Source: Petrocella sp. FN5
Lineage (GTDB): Bacteria; Bacillota; Clostridia; Lachnospirales; Vallitaleaceae
Assembly (NCBI RefSeq): GCF_029210395.1
Contig: NZ_JARGDP010000007.1
Span: 1-64,000 of the forward strand
DNA: 64,000 nt
Direction: 5' to 3'
Shown here one piece after another: positions 24,356-33,467 of the stretch. The translations under genes and the position numbers were made by a program. How positions within the stretch are numbered: the first letter of the stretch is position 1; each line of letters opens with the position of its first letter. The notes beneath the pieces were generated by a model. That model had not been told where the DNA came from. It made no database searches and worked only from the letters and a program-made list of their open reading frames with translations.

Positions 24356-25135
24356 ATGTTTAAACTGAAACATCTATTTGAAAGCATGTGGTTTGGCCAC
24401 AAAAGCATTTCAAAAAAAGTATATACAACTGGCCTTATGATTTTTTCAGGCGTATTTGTTGTAGCGGTGGTGATGTTAAGTGTTAATGGATTTGCGAAGA
24501 CAAAAACGATTGATCATATTGTTTTATATGAGACAGAAGACGATGATCAGAATGAAGATAGGATTGAAGAGACAATAACTGTAGCTGAAACTTCAGAAGA
24601 ATCCTCGTACGAAACCTTCGCAAGGTCTAATAACAATGATGCATTACAAGATGAGGCCGAAGAGCCTGTAACCCTTGCGAAAGAAGATGAGCAAGACCGA
24701 GTATTTCAAACAGCAACAAATAACTTAGAAGAAAGTCAAATTAATTTGTTGAATCTGAAAGATTACACGGCTTTGATAAGGATTGTTGAAGCAGAAGCAA
24801 CCAGTGAAGATTTAAAAGGGAAAATATTAGTTGCGAATACTGTAATGAACAGAGTTGCAAGTAGAAGATTTCCCAATACCATCTATGAAGTCGTACATCA
24901 GAGAACAGGAAATAGAGCACAATTTTCCCCGATTGATGACGGTAGATATTTTAGAGTAACAATTAAAGACTCTACAGTCAAGGCCGTTGAACAGGCACTT
25001 AAGGGCGTAGATTATTCTAACGGTGCCTTGTTTTTTGTGTCGAAGTCATTGGCCAGTGAAAATGCCAGCAGCTGGTTTGATGATAATTTAACTTTTCTAT
25101 TTCAACATGGTGGTCATCACTTTTATAAGTATTAG
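24356..25135 (+). CDS. SleB/CwlJ-like cell wall hydrolase
   Basis: A 259-residue protein. A hydrophobic segment at about residues 27-45 acts as membrane anchor or uncleaved signal. An acidic, low-complexity linker follows (about 55-125). The C-terminal domain from about 138 has RIVEAEATSEDLKGKILVANT and VMNRVASRRFPNTIYEVV, typical of the Hydrolase_2 family with its catalytic Glu. HHFYKY is the characteristic end. These enzymes cleave peptidoglycan, in spore-formers often cortex muramic-lactam. No spore genes are adjacent, so a vegetative role is also possible. Start after AAAAGGAG. Confidence 0.85.
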   Translation: MFKLKHLFESMWFGHKSISKKVYTTGLMIFSGVFVVAVVMLSVNGFAKTKTIDHIVLYETEDDDQNEDRIEETITVAETSEESSYETFARSNNNDALQDEAEEPVTLAKEDEQDRVFQTATNNLEESQINLLNLKDYTALIRIVEAEATSEDLKGKILVANTVMNRVASRRFPNTIYEVVHQRTGNRAQFSPIDDGRYFRVTIKDSTVKAVEQALKGVDYSNGALFFVSKSLASENASSWFDDNLTFLFQHGGHHFYKY

Positions 25136-25151
25136 ATAAAACTTAAACAGG

Positions 25152-25188
25152 ATATCCATAGGTGCGATTACCCTATGGATATTTTTTT
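25152..25188 (+). terminator. Terminator after the SleB-like gene
   Basis: ATATCCATAGG (25152-25162) pairs with CCTATGGATAT (25172-25182), followed by seven T residues. Confidence 0.85.
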
Positions 25189-25245
25189 CATACTTTCAAA
25201 GGCCTATTTTTCTATTATAAACAAATGTCCGTGATAGGCATACAA

Positions 25246-25274
25246 TTGTCTTTTTGAGTTAAATGTGATATAAT
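25246..25274 (+). promoter_or_regulatory. Promoter for thrC
   Basis: TTGTCT (25246-25251) and TATAAT (25269-25274) are 17 bp apart, 35 bp before the threonine synthase start. Near-consensus sigma-A promoter. Confidence 0.7.
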
Positions 25275-25308
25275 TCTTAAAAAATGAAATAAGGATGGAT
25301 GAATAGAG

Positions 25309-26799
25309 ATGGATAAGCTTTTATATAAGAGCACAAGAGGACTTGAAAAGGATATTTCAGCATCATATGCAATAGTTAAAGGTTTAGCAGAAGACGGTGG
25401 TCTGTATGTACCTTCATATATCCCCAAAATGAAAAAAACTATGGCAGAATTATCAGAAATGAACTATCAAGACATTGCTTATGAAGTTATGTCACTTTAC
25501 TACCAGGATTTTACTGAAGAAGAGCTAAGAGCATGTATCCATAAGGCCTACGACCATAAATTCGATACAAAAGCCATTGCACCTACAATCAAAGTAGGGG
25601 ATGTATATATGTTGGAATTATTTCATGGTTCTACCATAGCATTTAAAGATATGGCTTTGTCCATATTGCCCTATTTAATGAAAACCGCTGCCAAAAAAAT
25701 AGGCATCGAAAAAGACATTGTTATTCTAACAGCGACATCCGGTGACACAGGTAAAGCTGCTTTAGCTGGTTTTGCTGATGTTGAAAATACTAAAATCATT
25801 GTTTTCTATCCAAAAGATGGCGTTAGCCCTATACAAAAGAAGCAGATGGTGACACAAAAAGGTGATAATACATTTGTTGTCGGTATAGAAGGTAACTTTG
25901 ATGATGCACAAAATGGTGTCAAACGTATTTTTTCTGATACTACTTTTAACAAAGAACTAGAAGATGGCGGTTTTCAATTTTCTTCCGCTAACTCAATAAA
26001 TATCGGTCGGTTGATACCTCAAGTTGCGTATTATTTTTATACTTATGCAACACTGGTAAGACAAAAAGAAATTCGAGAAGGGGAAACTATTAATGTAGCG
26101 GTCCCAACAGGTAACTTTGGAAACATTCTTGCGGCTTATTATGCTAAAGAAATGGGCCTGCCTCTTGGAAAGCTTATTTGTGCATCGAATGATAATAAAG
26201 TACTTTTTGATTTTATTCGAACAGGTAAGTATGATCGACAAAGACCATTTATGCTTACGATTTCTCCTTCTATGGATATCTTGATTTCCAGTAATTTAGA
26301 AAGATTGATTTATGAAATTGCAGGAGCAGATTCAAGGGCAACAAAGGCGTTGATGGAAAGTCTAACTTCTAATGGATTTTATGAAGTAACGGATCAAATG
26401 AAAGAGGGTTTATCCGAATTTTATGGTAACTATGCAAATCAAGTAGAAACTCAAGAGACCATTAAAAAAGTATTTGAGAAAAACAATTACCTAATGGACC
26501 CCCACACAGCAGTAGGCTATGCGGTCTATGAAAAATATATGGCTGAAAGTGGTGATCAGACTAAAACAGTTGTTGTATCAACAGCCAGTCCATACAAGTT
26601 CACAAAAAGTACAATGATTTCTTTGGATGAAGAGTATAATCAGATTGATGATTTTCAACTGATTGATAAAATGAGAGAAAAATCAGGTGTAGAAATACCT
26701 GGTGCCATTCATGAAATATTAGAAGCAAACGTTCGCCATAATACCATCTGTAAGCATGATGAAATGGAAACCATTATTAAAAAATTCCTAAAAATATAG
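25309..26799 (+). CDS. thrC: Threonine synthase
   Basis: A 496-residue PLP enzyme converting O-phosphohomoserine to threonine. AEDGGLYVPSYIP near the N-terminus and HGSTIAFKDMALS (about residues 105-117) with the PLP-binding Lys are diagnostic. TATSGDTGKAAL is the phosphate-binding region. The length fits the longer, fungal/Gram-negative-like class II form rather than the 350-residue Bacillus form. Start after AAGGATGG. It is monocistronic with its own promoter and terminator. thrB and hom are not in the window. Confidence 0.93.
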   Translation: MDKLLYKSTRGLEKDISASYAIVKGLAEDGGLYVPSYIPKMKKTMAELSEMNYQDIAYEVMSLYYQDFTEEELRACIHKAYDHKFDTKAIAPTIKVGDVYMLELFHGSTIAFKDMALSILPYLMKTAAKKIGIEKDIVILTATSGDTGKAALAGFADVENTKIIVFYPKDGVSPIQKKQMVTQKGDNTFVVGIEGNFDDAQNGVKRIFSDTTFNKELEDGGFQFSSANSINIGRLIPQVAYYFYTYATLVRQKEIREGETINVAVPTGNFGNILAAYYAKEMGLPLGKLICASNDNKVLFDFIRTGKYDRQRPFMLTISPSMDILISSNLERLIYEIAGADSRATKALMESLTSNGFYEVTDQMKEGLSEFYGNYANQVETQETIKKVFEKNNYLMDPHTAVGYAVYEKYMAESGDQTKTVVVSTASPYKFTKSTMISLDEEYNQIDDFQLIDKMREKSGVEIPGAIHEILEANVRHNTICKHDEMETIIKKFLKI

Positions 26800-26810
26800 G
26801 AAGCAATAAG

Positions 26811-26847
26811 AAAGCCATGTGTTGTCGTTTTGACAATGCATGGCTTT
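26811..26847. terminator. Terminator between thrC and the CDF gene
   Basis: AAAGCCATGTGTTGTC (26811-26826) pairs with GACAATGCATGGCTTT (26832-26847) with two G-U pairs. The genes on either side converge. Confidence 0.75.
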
Positions 26848-26874
26848 ATGAGTGTATTTTCTAGCCTTTGGCAA

Positions 26875-27756
26875 TTAAGACATTCGTTCAGGATGAAATT
26901 GAGCGGGGTTGACATGTACGACGACCTCTTCTATATTGTCTATGGATTCTAGCTTTTGGCGTACTTCGCTGGCAATCTCATGGCCTTTATAAACAGTTAG
27001 ATTGGCGTCTATGGATATTTTTACGATGAGAAGAAAATGAAGACCGACAGGTTTAGCAGAGATGGCATCTATATGGTCAACGCCTTCAATTCCCTTTATG
27101 ATATCCGAAAACTGTTTCATAAGCATAGTATCTATGCTGGTATCCATAAGGACATTGTAAGCACCTGTGAAGATCTTAAAACCGCTAAAAGCAATCCAGA
27201 ATGAAATGAGCATACCACCGATACTATCGATGAAATATAGTTCGAAATAACCGGATAAAATGCTTAAGAGTGTTAATAATGTAATGAAAATATCGTTTCG
27301 GTGATCTTCTGCGTTAGCATGGGCCAAGAGGCTGTTATGTATTTTTCCCACACGTCTTGCAAATATATAGAGTATGAACTTAATGACAATGGTTGACAAA
27401 CCAACAAGTATGAGCCAAACAGAGTATGTGAATTCAGAACCGTAAATCAATGTGTTTAAAGATGAACGAAAAATAGAAAAAGCTACAAGCAGTAGAGAAA
27501 AGCTAATAATCATGCTGAAAATATATTCAGCTTTTCCATGGCCGTAAGGATGATCATCATCTATAGGTTTGGCAGAAATATGATTGCCGATATAGGTCAT
27601 AACAGATGAGAAGACGTCTCCGGCACTGTTTAGACCATCGGCAATCATAGACTGACTTCTTGTAGCAAATCCTACAAGGAGTTTGGAAACAAGTAGAGCG
27701 ATATTGCCTATCAGGCCATAAATGGCTACTTCATTTATTTTTTTATGTCTAGACAT
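26875..27756 (-). CDS. Cation diffusion facilitator transporter
   Basis: A 293-residue divalent metal/proton antiporter. Six hydrophobic segments precede a cytoplasmic C-terminal domain starting near residue 205. DGLNSAGDV (about 39-47) and AEDHRNDIF (about 148-156) carry the metal-site residues of membrane helices 2 and 5, and HPYGHGKAE is the conserved loop. The D/N and H/D pattern is compatible with Zn, Mn or Fe export, so the metal is not assignable. Start after GAAAAGGTGA on the minus strand. Monocistronic. Confidence 0.9.
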   Translation of the reverse strand: MSRHKKINEVAIYGLIGNIALLVSKLLVGFATRSQSMIADGLNSAGDVFSSVMTYIGNHISAKPIDDDHPYGHGKAEYIFSMIISFSLLLVAFSIFRSSLNTLIYGSEFTYSVWLILVGLSTIVIKFILYIFARRVGKIHNSLLAHANAEDHRNDIFITLLTLLSILSGYFELYFIDSIGGMLISFWIAFSGFKIFTGAYNVLMDTSIDTMLMKQFSDIIKGIEGVDHIDAISAKPVGLHFLLIVKISIDANLTVYKGHEIASEVRQKLESIDNIEEVVVHVNPAQFHPERMS

Positions 27757-28002
27757 GATTTCACCTTTTCTATCAATAATATGAGTTAAAGTTTACCATG
27801 ATTAGAAACAATGTTCAAGGTTTCAGAAGTTTGGTTTTTCTTTGAAATAAAGGAGTTGGAATGTAGTATTGAAATAATAAGCATTCTCATATATAATACA
27901 TAGGTAACATAGATATTAACAATCTCCAAAAATATGCTGTCATGACATGTTTAGTAGTAAGTGTTGATGACACAAGACACCATTATTGTAAGGAGTTTTA
28001 AG

Positions 28003-29118
28003 ATGAGATTTGTTCCGGTTTCAGGACTTGTTGAAGGTATGGTTTGTGGAAAAAAACTATACGACATCAATCACCAGTTGCTACTAAACAGCAACAGTAT
28101 CATACATAGGTCCTATATAGAACGTATTAAAAGCCTTGGTTATCAAGGCATATATATTGAAGATGAATTATCAAAAGACATTATGATTAAGGATGTCATT
28201 AGTGACGAACTTAGAATGTCTGCTATTAAAGCGGTTAAGGATATTTGTATTTATGCAGGCCAATCAAAAAGTGATTCCAAACAATTGATTGATAAAGTGA
28301 ATCATACAAAAATACTCATTTCGAACATTGTTGAACAGGTTCTTGAGAATAAAGATACGATGGTTAACTTAATAGATCTTAAGTTTTATGATGATTATAC
28401 CTTTTTTCATTCTGTTAATGTAGCCGTACTATCCATACTCGTAGGTGTAGAGTATGGACTCAGTAAAGCGGATTTGTTTAATGTGGGACTTGCGTCTATT
28501 TTACACGACATTGGCAAGATGTTTATCGATAAGGATATTCTTAATAAGCCAGGGAAGCTAACTGATGAGGAGTATGAATCTGTAAAACAACACCCAACTT
28601 TTGGCTTTAATTACTTGAAAGAGTCTTATGACATACCGACAAGTGTTTATGTTTCAGTACTTCAGCACCATGAAAGATACGATGGTAAAGGTTACCCAAT
28701 GCAAAAATCAAAAGATCAGATATCCATTATTGCGAGGATAATTGGTGTGGCGGATGTGTATGACGCTTTAACCTCATTACGGCCTTATAGAGAGGCATTA
28801 TTGCCTTCAGAAGCAATGGAATTTATTATGGCCAACGGAGGAAGTATGTTTGATCTTGAGATCACAAAAATATTTGCAAAAAAAGTTGCGCCTTTTCCAA
28901 TTGGTACATATGTGGTTTTAAGCAACGGTTTAACGGGCATCGTAGCCACCAATCATGAGGATGCTTGTATGCGACCAGAGGTGAAAATTATCATGAATGC
29001 AAATCAAGAGGTGATAGTACCGTATATACTTGATTTGAGGCGTGATAGGTCCTTAAGATCTGTAACCATAACCGGTGTCAACAGTTTGATGAAGGCAAAA
29101 GAAGCAAAGGAAGCGTAA
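28003..29118 (+). CDS. HD-GYP domain protein (cyclic-di-GMP phosphodiesterase type)
   Basis: A 371-residue protein. The N-terminal 120 residues are a DUF3391-like variable region (GLVEGMVCGKKLYD). The HD-GYP domain contains ASILHDIGK (metal-binding HD), KQHPTFGF, and HHERYDGKGYP (the GYP motif), then RIIGVADVYDALTS. All catalytic motifs look intact, so c-di-GMP hydrolysis is likely. No membrane segment. GTG 27961 is in frame, but AAGGAG at 27990-27995 selects ATG 28003. With a degenerate GGDEF protein at 21143 the window holds two proteins of c-di-GMP-related families. Confidence 0.88.
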   Translation: MRFVPVSGLVEGMVCGKKLYDINHQLLLNSNSIIHRSYIERIKSLGYQGIYIEDELSKDIMIKDVISDELRMSAIKAVKDICIYAGQSKSDSKQLIDKVNHTKILISNIVEQVLENKDTMVNLIDLKFYDDYTFFHSVNVAVLSILVGVEYGLSKADLFNVGLASILHDIGKMFIDKDILNKPGKLTDEEYESVKQHPTFGFNYLKESYDIPTSVYVSVLQHHERYDGKGYPMQKSKDQISIIARIIGVADVYDALTSLRPYREALLPSEAMEFIMANGGSMFDLEITKIFAKKVAPFPIGTYVVLSNGLTGIVATNHEDACMRPEVKIIMNANQEVIVPYILDLRRDRSLRSVTITGVNSLMKAKEAKEA

Positions 29119-29125
29119 GTGCCCC

Positions 29126-29179
29126 TATAAATGTTATAAAGGCCTAACTCCAAGGAGTCAGGCCTTTATAACATTTATA
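29126..29179. terminator. Long perfect palindrome, probable bidirectional terminator
   Basis: A 20-bp arm TATAAATGTTATAAAGGCCT (29126-29145) is exactly repeated in inverse at 29160-29179, with ACTCC/GGAGT pairing inside. It lies between convergent genes. T runs are short, so it may act partly as an mRNA 3'-end stabiliser. Confidence 0.7.
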
Positions 29180-29206
29180 ACTCATAAGCATGTGTCACGA
29201 GGTATT

Positions 29207-30439
29207 TTAGTTTTTTAGATGATGAATATTCAAATAATGGGGTAATCCATTTTTATAGGTGAGTAGGGTCTCGCCTTGAATAAGCGGACTTGCATAATCT
29301 AAAAACAGACGGGTAACATCATCGCCTGCACTATTAATATAATGTGCTGGGACTGGTTTCTCGTGATTAGCCACTAAGGTAACATCGACAGGTTGGATGG
29401 TTATTTCATAAGGCATATCAGTTAATCTTCTAATGGCCATCATTTTACCGGTTAAGCCATTAGTAGCGGCTTCGACAGCTGCTTTTCCAACAGATACGGC
29501 TTCATGAATATCTGTGTAAGATGCAATGTGGCCGGCGGCTCTTTGTAATACACTGAGTTCAATAGAACGTACTTTGCAACCAAGTTGATCAGCAAGTAAG
29601 TATTCCAACGTCTTACCTACGCCACTTAGTTTGGCATGGCCAAAGGCATCATAAGTACCTGAAACTGAAGCAGCGATATAATTACCATCTTTATCCTTAA
29701 TACCCTCAGAAACAGCAACAATAATATTTTTTTGAGTTTTTTGTAATGCCTTAACCTGTTCTATGAATGCTTTTACATCAAAAGCCATTTCGGGAAGGTA
29801 GATTAAGTCAGGCGCAGTACTGTAAGTTGTTCGAGCTAAAGCGGAAGCTGCAGTTAACCATCCCGCATTACGTCCCATGATTTCTACTATAGTGACAGAT
29901 TCAAGATTATAAATATAAGTATCGTGGGCAATCTCAAGTAGTGTAGTAGCGACATACTTGGCAGCAGAACCAAAGCCCGGTGTATGGTCTGTTTCGACCA
30001 AATCATTGTCAATTGTTTTGGGAATACCGATTATTTTGACATCAATTTTATGATCTTTAGCATATAGTGATAATTTATGAACCGTATCCATAGAATCATT
30101 TCCACCTATATAAAAGAAATAATCGATGTTTTTTTCTTTGAAAAATCGAAATATCTTTTCATAGGGAACAACATTATTTGAATAATGCGGTAATTTATAA
30201 CGGCAAGATCCCAAATACATAGCCGGTGTGTGTTTAAGCTGTTCAAGGGATTCAGGGTTATGACCAAAGAGGGTTGTCAGGTTCAAGATATTGTTTTCTA
30301 AAACACCGGCGATACCGTTTAGGGATCCATAAACGATATCGATACTCGGATCATTGAAAGCAGCTTCAATAACGCCGCTAAGTGAAGCGTTTATGGCGGC
30401 CGTTGGACCACCGGATTGGGCAACTATGCAGTTTGACAT
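29207..30439 (-). CDS. pfp: Phosphofructokinase, pyrophosphate-dependent type
   Basis: A 410-residue group II phosphofructokinase converting fructose 6-phosphate to the 1,6-bisphosphate. AQSGGPTAAINASLSG is the N-terminal nucleotide/phosphate loop, IGGNDSMDT (about residues 111-119) the G-G-D-D position, and IPKTIDNDL the active site. Lys in PKTIDND and the Asp after GGN are the residues that distinguish PPi-using from ATP-using enzymes, so PPi is the probable donor. EIMGRNAGW is also typical. Start after TTAGGAGG. Monocistronic. Using PPi conserves ATP in anaerobes and makes the step reversible. Confidence 0.9.
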   Translation of the reverse strand: MSNCIVAQSGGPTAAINASLSGVIEAAFNDPSIDIVYGSLNGIAGVLENNILNLTTLFGHNPESLEQLKHTPAMYLGSCRYKLPHYSNNVVPYEKIFRFFKEKNIDYFFYIGGNDSMDTVHKLSLYAKDHKIDVKIIGIPKTIDNDLVETDHTPGFGSAAKYVATTLLEIAHDTYIYNLESVTIVEIMGRNAGWLTAASALARTTYSTAPDLIYLPEMAFDVKAFIEQVKALQKTQKNIIVAVSEGIKDKDGNYIAASVSGTYDAFGHAKLSGVGKTLEYLLADQLGCKVRSIELSVLQRAAGHIASYTDIHEAVSVGKAAVEAATNGLTGKMMAIRRLTDMPYEITIQPVDVTLVANHEKPVPAHYINSAGDDVTRLFLDYASPLIQGETLLTYKNGLPHYLNIHHLKN

Positions 30440-30707
30440 GGTATTCCTCCTAAGGGTGTTAGTTTACGGAATAATAGTACCATTAAGGAACAGAAAATCC
30501 CGATAAACTTAGTTATAGTTAAGGACTTTTAGAATCTTTTTCTATAGTACCTTAGGCAGATATAAAAATCAAGTTTAAGACTAAGAAAGAACAAATGCTT
30601 TTTAATCCGATTTTAATGTTGTACTAAAGCATAAGTAATACTATACTGTTACTATAGGACTATAAGATGATATGACCTTATGTTAAAGGTCCGAGGAAGT
30701 GATAAAT

Positions 30708-31253
30708 ATGAAAATAACCAGTGAGGATGTCAAAGCCGTACAAGCTCGTATGGATGTAACTTATGAAGAAGCGGAACGCTATTTAGTTAAAGCCAATGGA
30801 GACATAGAGCTTGCTATATACTTAATTGAAGAAAAGAAGGCATCAAATCTATCCAAGTTTATGACGGAATTAAATCGGATTGCCAAAGAATTGATGACCT
30901 ATTATGTCAAGATCGATAGAAAAAAAGAGGTTCTGTTGAATCTGCCTTTGATTATGATTGTATTATTCCTTGTATTTCTTGAAGTGGAAACAAAAATATG
31001 GGTTTTGGTCATTGGCATCGGTGCCATTCTAATAAGTGAGAGCCAAGTGACTATTTACAAGCGTAGTAAAGATTCTGACGGCATTATAAATCAACCTGAA
31101 GTAATAGAAAAAGAAGAGGCGGTCTCGTCACACAACAATGAGCAAAGAGCAGCAAGAAGGGGCAATACGACAACCCCACCCAATAATAAGCCACTGGACT
31201 CAGTCGATGAAAACAAAGATGACGACTACTATGAGGTTACCATAGAAAAATAG
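30708..31253 (+). CDS. UBA-like domain membrane protein (DUF4342-like)
   Basis: A 181-residue protein. The first 45 residues form a UBA/TS-N-like three-helix unit (VKAVQARMDVTYEEAERYLVKANGDIELAIYLIEEK). A hydrophobic hairpin (about 73-108, two passes) follows, then a polar tail ending in acidic residues. It resembles DUF4342 proteins. GTG 30699 is in frame, but GAGGAAGTG supports ATG 30708. It sits 8 bp before the response regulator gene and is the first gene of a three-gene signalling operon, so it may modulate the two-component system. Function not established. Confidence 0.75.
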   Translation: MKITSEDVKAVQARMDVTYEEAERYLVKANGDIELAIYLIEEKKASNLSKFMTELNRIAKELMTYYVKIDRKKEVLLNLPLIMIVLFLVFLEVETKIWVLVIGIGAILISESQVTIYKRSKDSDGIINQPEVIEKEEAVSSHNNEQRAARRGNTTTPPNNKPLDSVDENKDDDYYEVTIEK

Positions 31254-31261
31254 GGAGAAGT

Positions 31262-31951
31262 ATGAAAGAGAAGATATTGGTTGTAGAAGATGAAGTGAAA
31301 ATTGCAAGATTTATAGAATTAGAACTAAAGTATGAAGGCTATGATGTCATAGTAGCAAGTGATGGAAGAATGGGTTTGGAAATGTTTAACGAAGGTGGGG
31401 CGGATCTTGTTTTGTTGGACTTGATGCTACCTAGACTGAGTGGCATAGAAGTTTGTAGAAGGATAAGACAAGCCAATACGAATATTCCTATTATTATGCT
31501 AACGGCTAAAGATGACGTTTCAGACAAGGTCATGGGACTGGATATGGGGGCCGATGACTATATGACCAAACCATTTGAGATTGAAGAACTATTGGCTAGA
31601 ATGCGTGTGGCTTTAAAGCGTAAAGATAGCCCCAAAGAAAACCATGTATTAAAAGCCCTTACACATAAAGGATTGGTAGTTAATGAATTAAAGCGAGAAG
31701 TCATGTTTAAGGACGAAATTATTGAATTGACAAAAAAAGAATATGAACTTTTAAAATATTTATTAGAAAATAAAAATATTGCATTGGACAGAGAAAAGAT
31801 ACTTGAAAAAGTATGGGGTTACGACTATTATGGTGATACAAATGTTATTGATGTTTACGTAAGATATTTAAGAGCTAAAATTGATCAAAAATACAATGTT
31901 GAGATTATAAAGACGGTCAGAGGCATTGGGTACATCATCAATGAAGCCTAA
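31262..31951 (+). CDS. OmpR/PhoB-family response regulator
   Basis: A 229-residue transcription regulator. The receiver domain (1 to about 120) has acidic VVEDE near residue 8, phosphoacceptor Asp in LLDLMLP (about residue 53), the switch Thr in MLTAKDD and Lys in TKPFE. The C-terminal winged-helix domain ends with VDVYVRYLRAKID and TVRGIGYII, typical of the OmpR group. Start after AGGGAGAAG. It overlaps the kinase start, so the pair is coupled. The target genes are unknown; ArlR-like proteins are the closest type I recognise. Confidence 0.93.
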   Translation: MKEKILVVEDEVKIARFIELELKYEGYDVIVASDGRMGLEMFNEGGADLVLLDLMLPRLSGIEVCRRIRQANTNIPIIMLTAKDDVSDKVMGLDMGADDYMTKPFEIEELLARMRVALKRKDSPKENHVLKALTHKGLVVNELKREVMFKDEIIELTKKEYELLKYLLENKNIALDREKILEKVWGYDYYGDTNVIDVYVRYLRAKIDQKYNVEIIKTVRGIGYIINEA

Positions 31952-33446
31952 CAGAAAAGTTACTAAGCAACGTCCAAAAAGAGCGTTGCTTTTTCCTGTG
32001 GGAATATTTAAAGAAATAGGTCATGTGTTCAAATACATATACTTAAGCTTAACACTATCCATGCGTAAAAAGATTTCATTTGATTATGGCATTTTGTATT
32101 GGGTGGCCACCCTATTGACGATTTCTATAGTCTTAGTTGGATTTAGCCTATATGATGTACAACAAAAAAGTGAAGAGATTGTTGAAGGCGTATTTGAAAT
32201 GGTTGTTCCATTTGAAATGGGGGTATATAATATGGATGCCTTAACCTATCAACTGGAATCAATCTCAGCTGAAAATAATATAGGTGTTCAAGTAATCATG
32301 TCTAGACAAGAACGTGAAGATATTGGTTACACTATTACCAGTGACGCCTTTGCACCATCTTTATACCGGCTCTCTTTTATTGATAGGATACCTTTATTAT
32401 TTAATGAGGGTTTAATCATAAGATCGGCGAATCGATACTATAAAATCAATGATCATTATGAGGTTGACTATAAGATAACAACCATTCATAACATTAAGTC
32501 TATGAACAAGAGCAGAATGATATTAGGTGCCTTGGTTCTATTTGGTCAATTGATTGGTTTTATGCTAATGTCAATTATTGGATCGATTCGTTTGAAACAA
32601 GTATTTAAACCTATTTACACCATGACCAAAGCTGCGGAAAAAATATCAATTAACGATGTTGAAGGGAATCTAGATGTATCAAGAGCTAAGTATGAACTTA
32701 AAGATCTTGCTCTGACATTTAATGATATGCTAGACCGGATACGTTCAGATTATGATAAACAAAAAAGATTTGTTTCGGATGTTTCTCATGAACTTAGAAC
32801 ACCTATTTCTATCGTAAACGGTTATGTTAGAATGTTGGACAGATGGGGTAAAGAAGATGAAGCCATATTAGAAGAGGCCATTGATGCCATCAAAAGTGAG
32901 TCAAAAAACATGCAGGTTTTAGTAGAAAATCTGCTGACACTGGTGCGTTCAGACAATCAAACTCTAAAATTTGAAAAAGAAATATTTGATATTGGCAAAC
33001 TAGCCACAGAAATCATGAAGGATATGGAGATGGTAGATGAGGGTAATCACACATTTATTTGTGATATCCAGATGGATCTACTTGTGTGTTTGGATTATGC
33101 CAAAATCAAACAGACATTTAGAATATTTATTGATAACGCTATGAAATATACACCTGAAGGTGGGAAGATCACGTTTAAACTTAAACAAGAATATAGTTCG
33201 GTTATTATATCTATAATAGATACGGGCATTGGCGTTGAAAAAAATGATTTACCCTATCTATTTGATCGTTTTTATAGATCAGATGAATCTAGGACAAGAC
33301 AAACAGGTGGACATGGTCTTGGGTTGTCCATAGCTAAAGCCATGATTATTGGACAAAATGGAATGATACGAGTCAAAAGTAAGGTTCAGGAAGGAAGCGC
33401 ATTCATCATTAGTTTACCGGTGAATACTTCTGAAACATGCATATGA
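31941..33446 (+). CDS. Sensor histidine kinase with HAMP domain
   Basis: A 501-residue membrane kinase. Two hydrophobic segments (about residues 58-77 and 196-219) enclose an extracellular sensor region. A HAMP linker follows (about 220-272). The HisKA box SDVSHELRTPIS carries the phosphorylated His. The ATPase part has IDNAMKYTPEGG (N box), DTGIGVEKND (G1) and GGHGLGLSIAKA (G2). It partners the response regulator it overlaps by 11 bp. A TTG at 31926 is an alternative start, and the ribosome binding site is not obvious because it lies inside the upstream gene. Overall layout is like ArlS. Stimulus unknown. Confidence 0.92.
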   Translation: MKPNRKVTKQRPKRALLFPVGIFKEIGHVFKYIYLSLTLSMRKKISFDYGILYWVATLLTISIVLVGFSLYDVQQKSEEIVEGVFEMVVPFEMGVYNMDALTYQLESISAENNIGVQVIMSRQEREDIGYTITSDAFAPSLYRLSFIDRIPLLFNEGLIIRSANRYYKINDHYEVDYKITTIHNIKSMNKSRMILGALVLFGQLIGFMLMSIIGSIRLKQVFKPIYTMTKAAEKISINDVEGNLDVSRAKYELKDLALTFNDMLDRIRSDYDKQKRFVSDVSHELRTPISIVNGYVRMLDRWGKEDEAILEEAIDAIKSESKNMQVLVENLLTLVRSDNQTLKFEKEIFDIGKLATEIMKDMEMVDEGNHTFICDIQMDLLVCLDYAKIKQTFRIFIDNAMKYTPEGGKITFKLKQEYSSVIISIIDTGIGVEKNDLPYLFDRFYRSDESRTRQTGGHGLGLSIAKAMIIGQNGMIRVKSKVQEGSAFIISLPVNTSETCI

Positions 33447-33467
33447 ATTAATGAAGTGAGGTTTGTT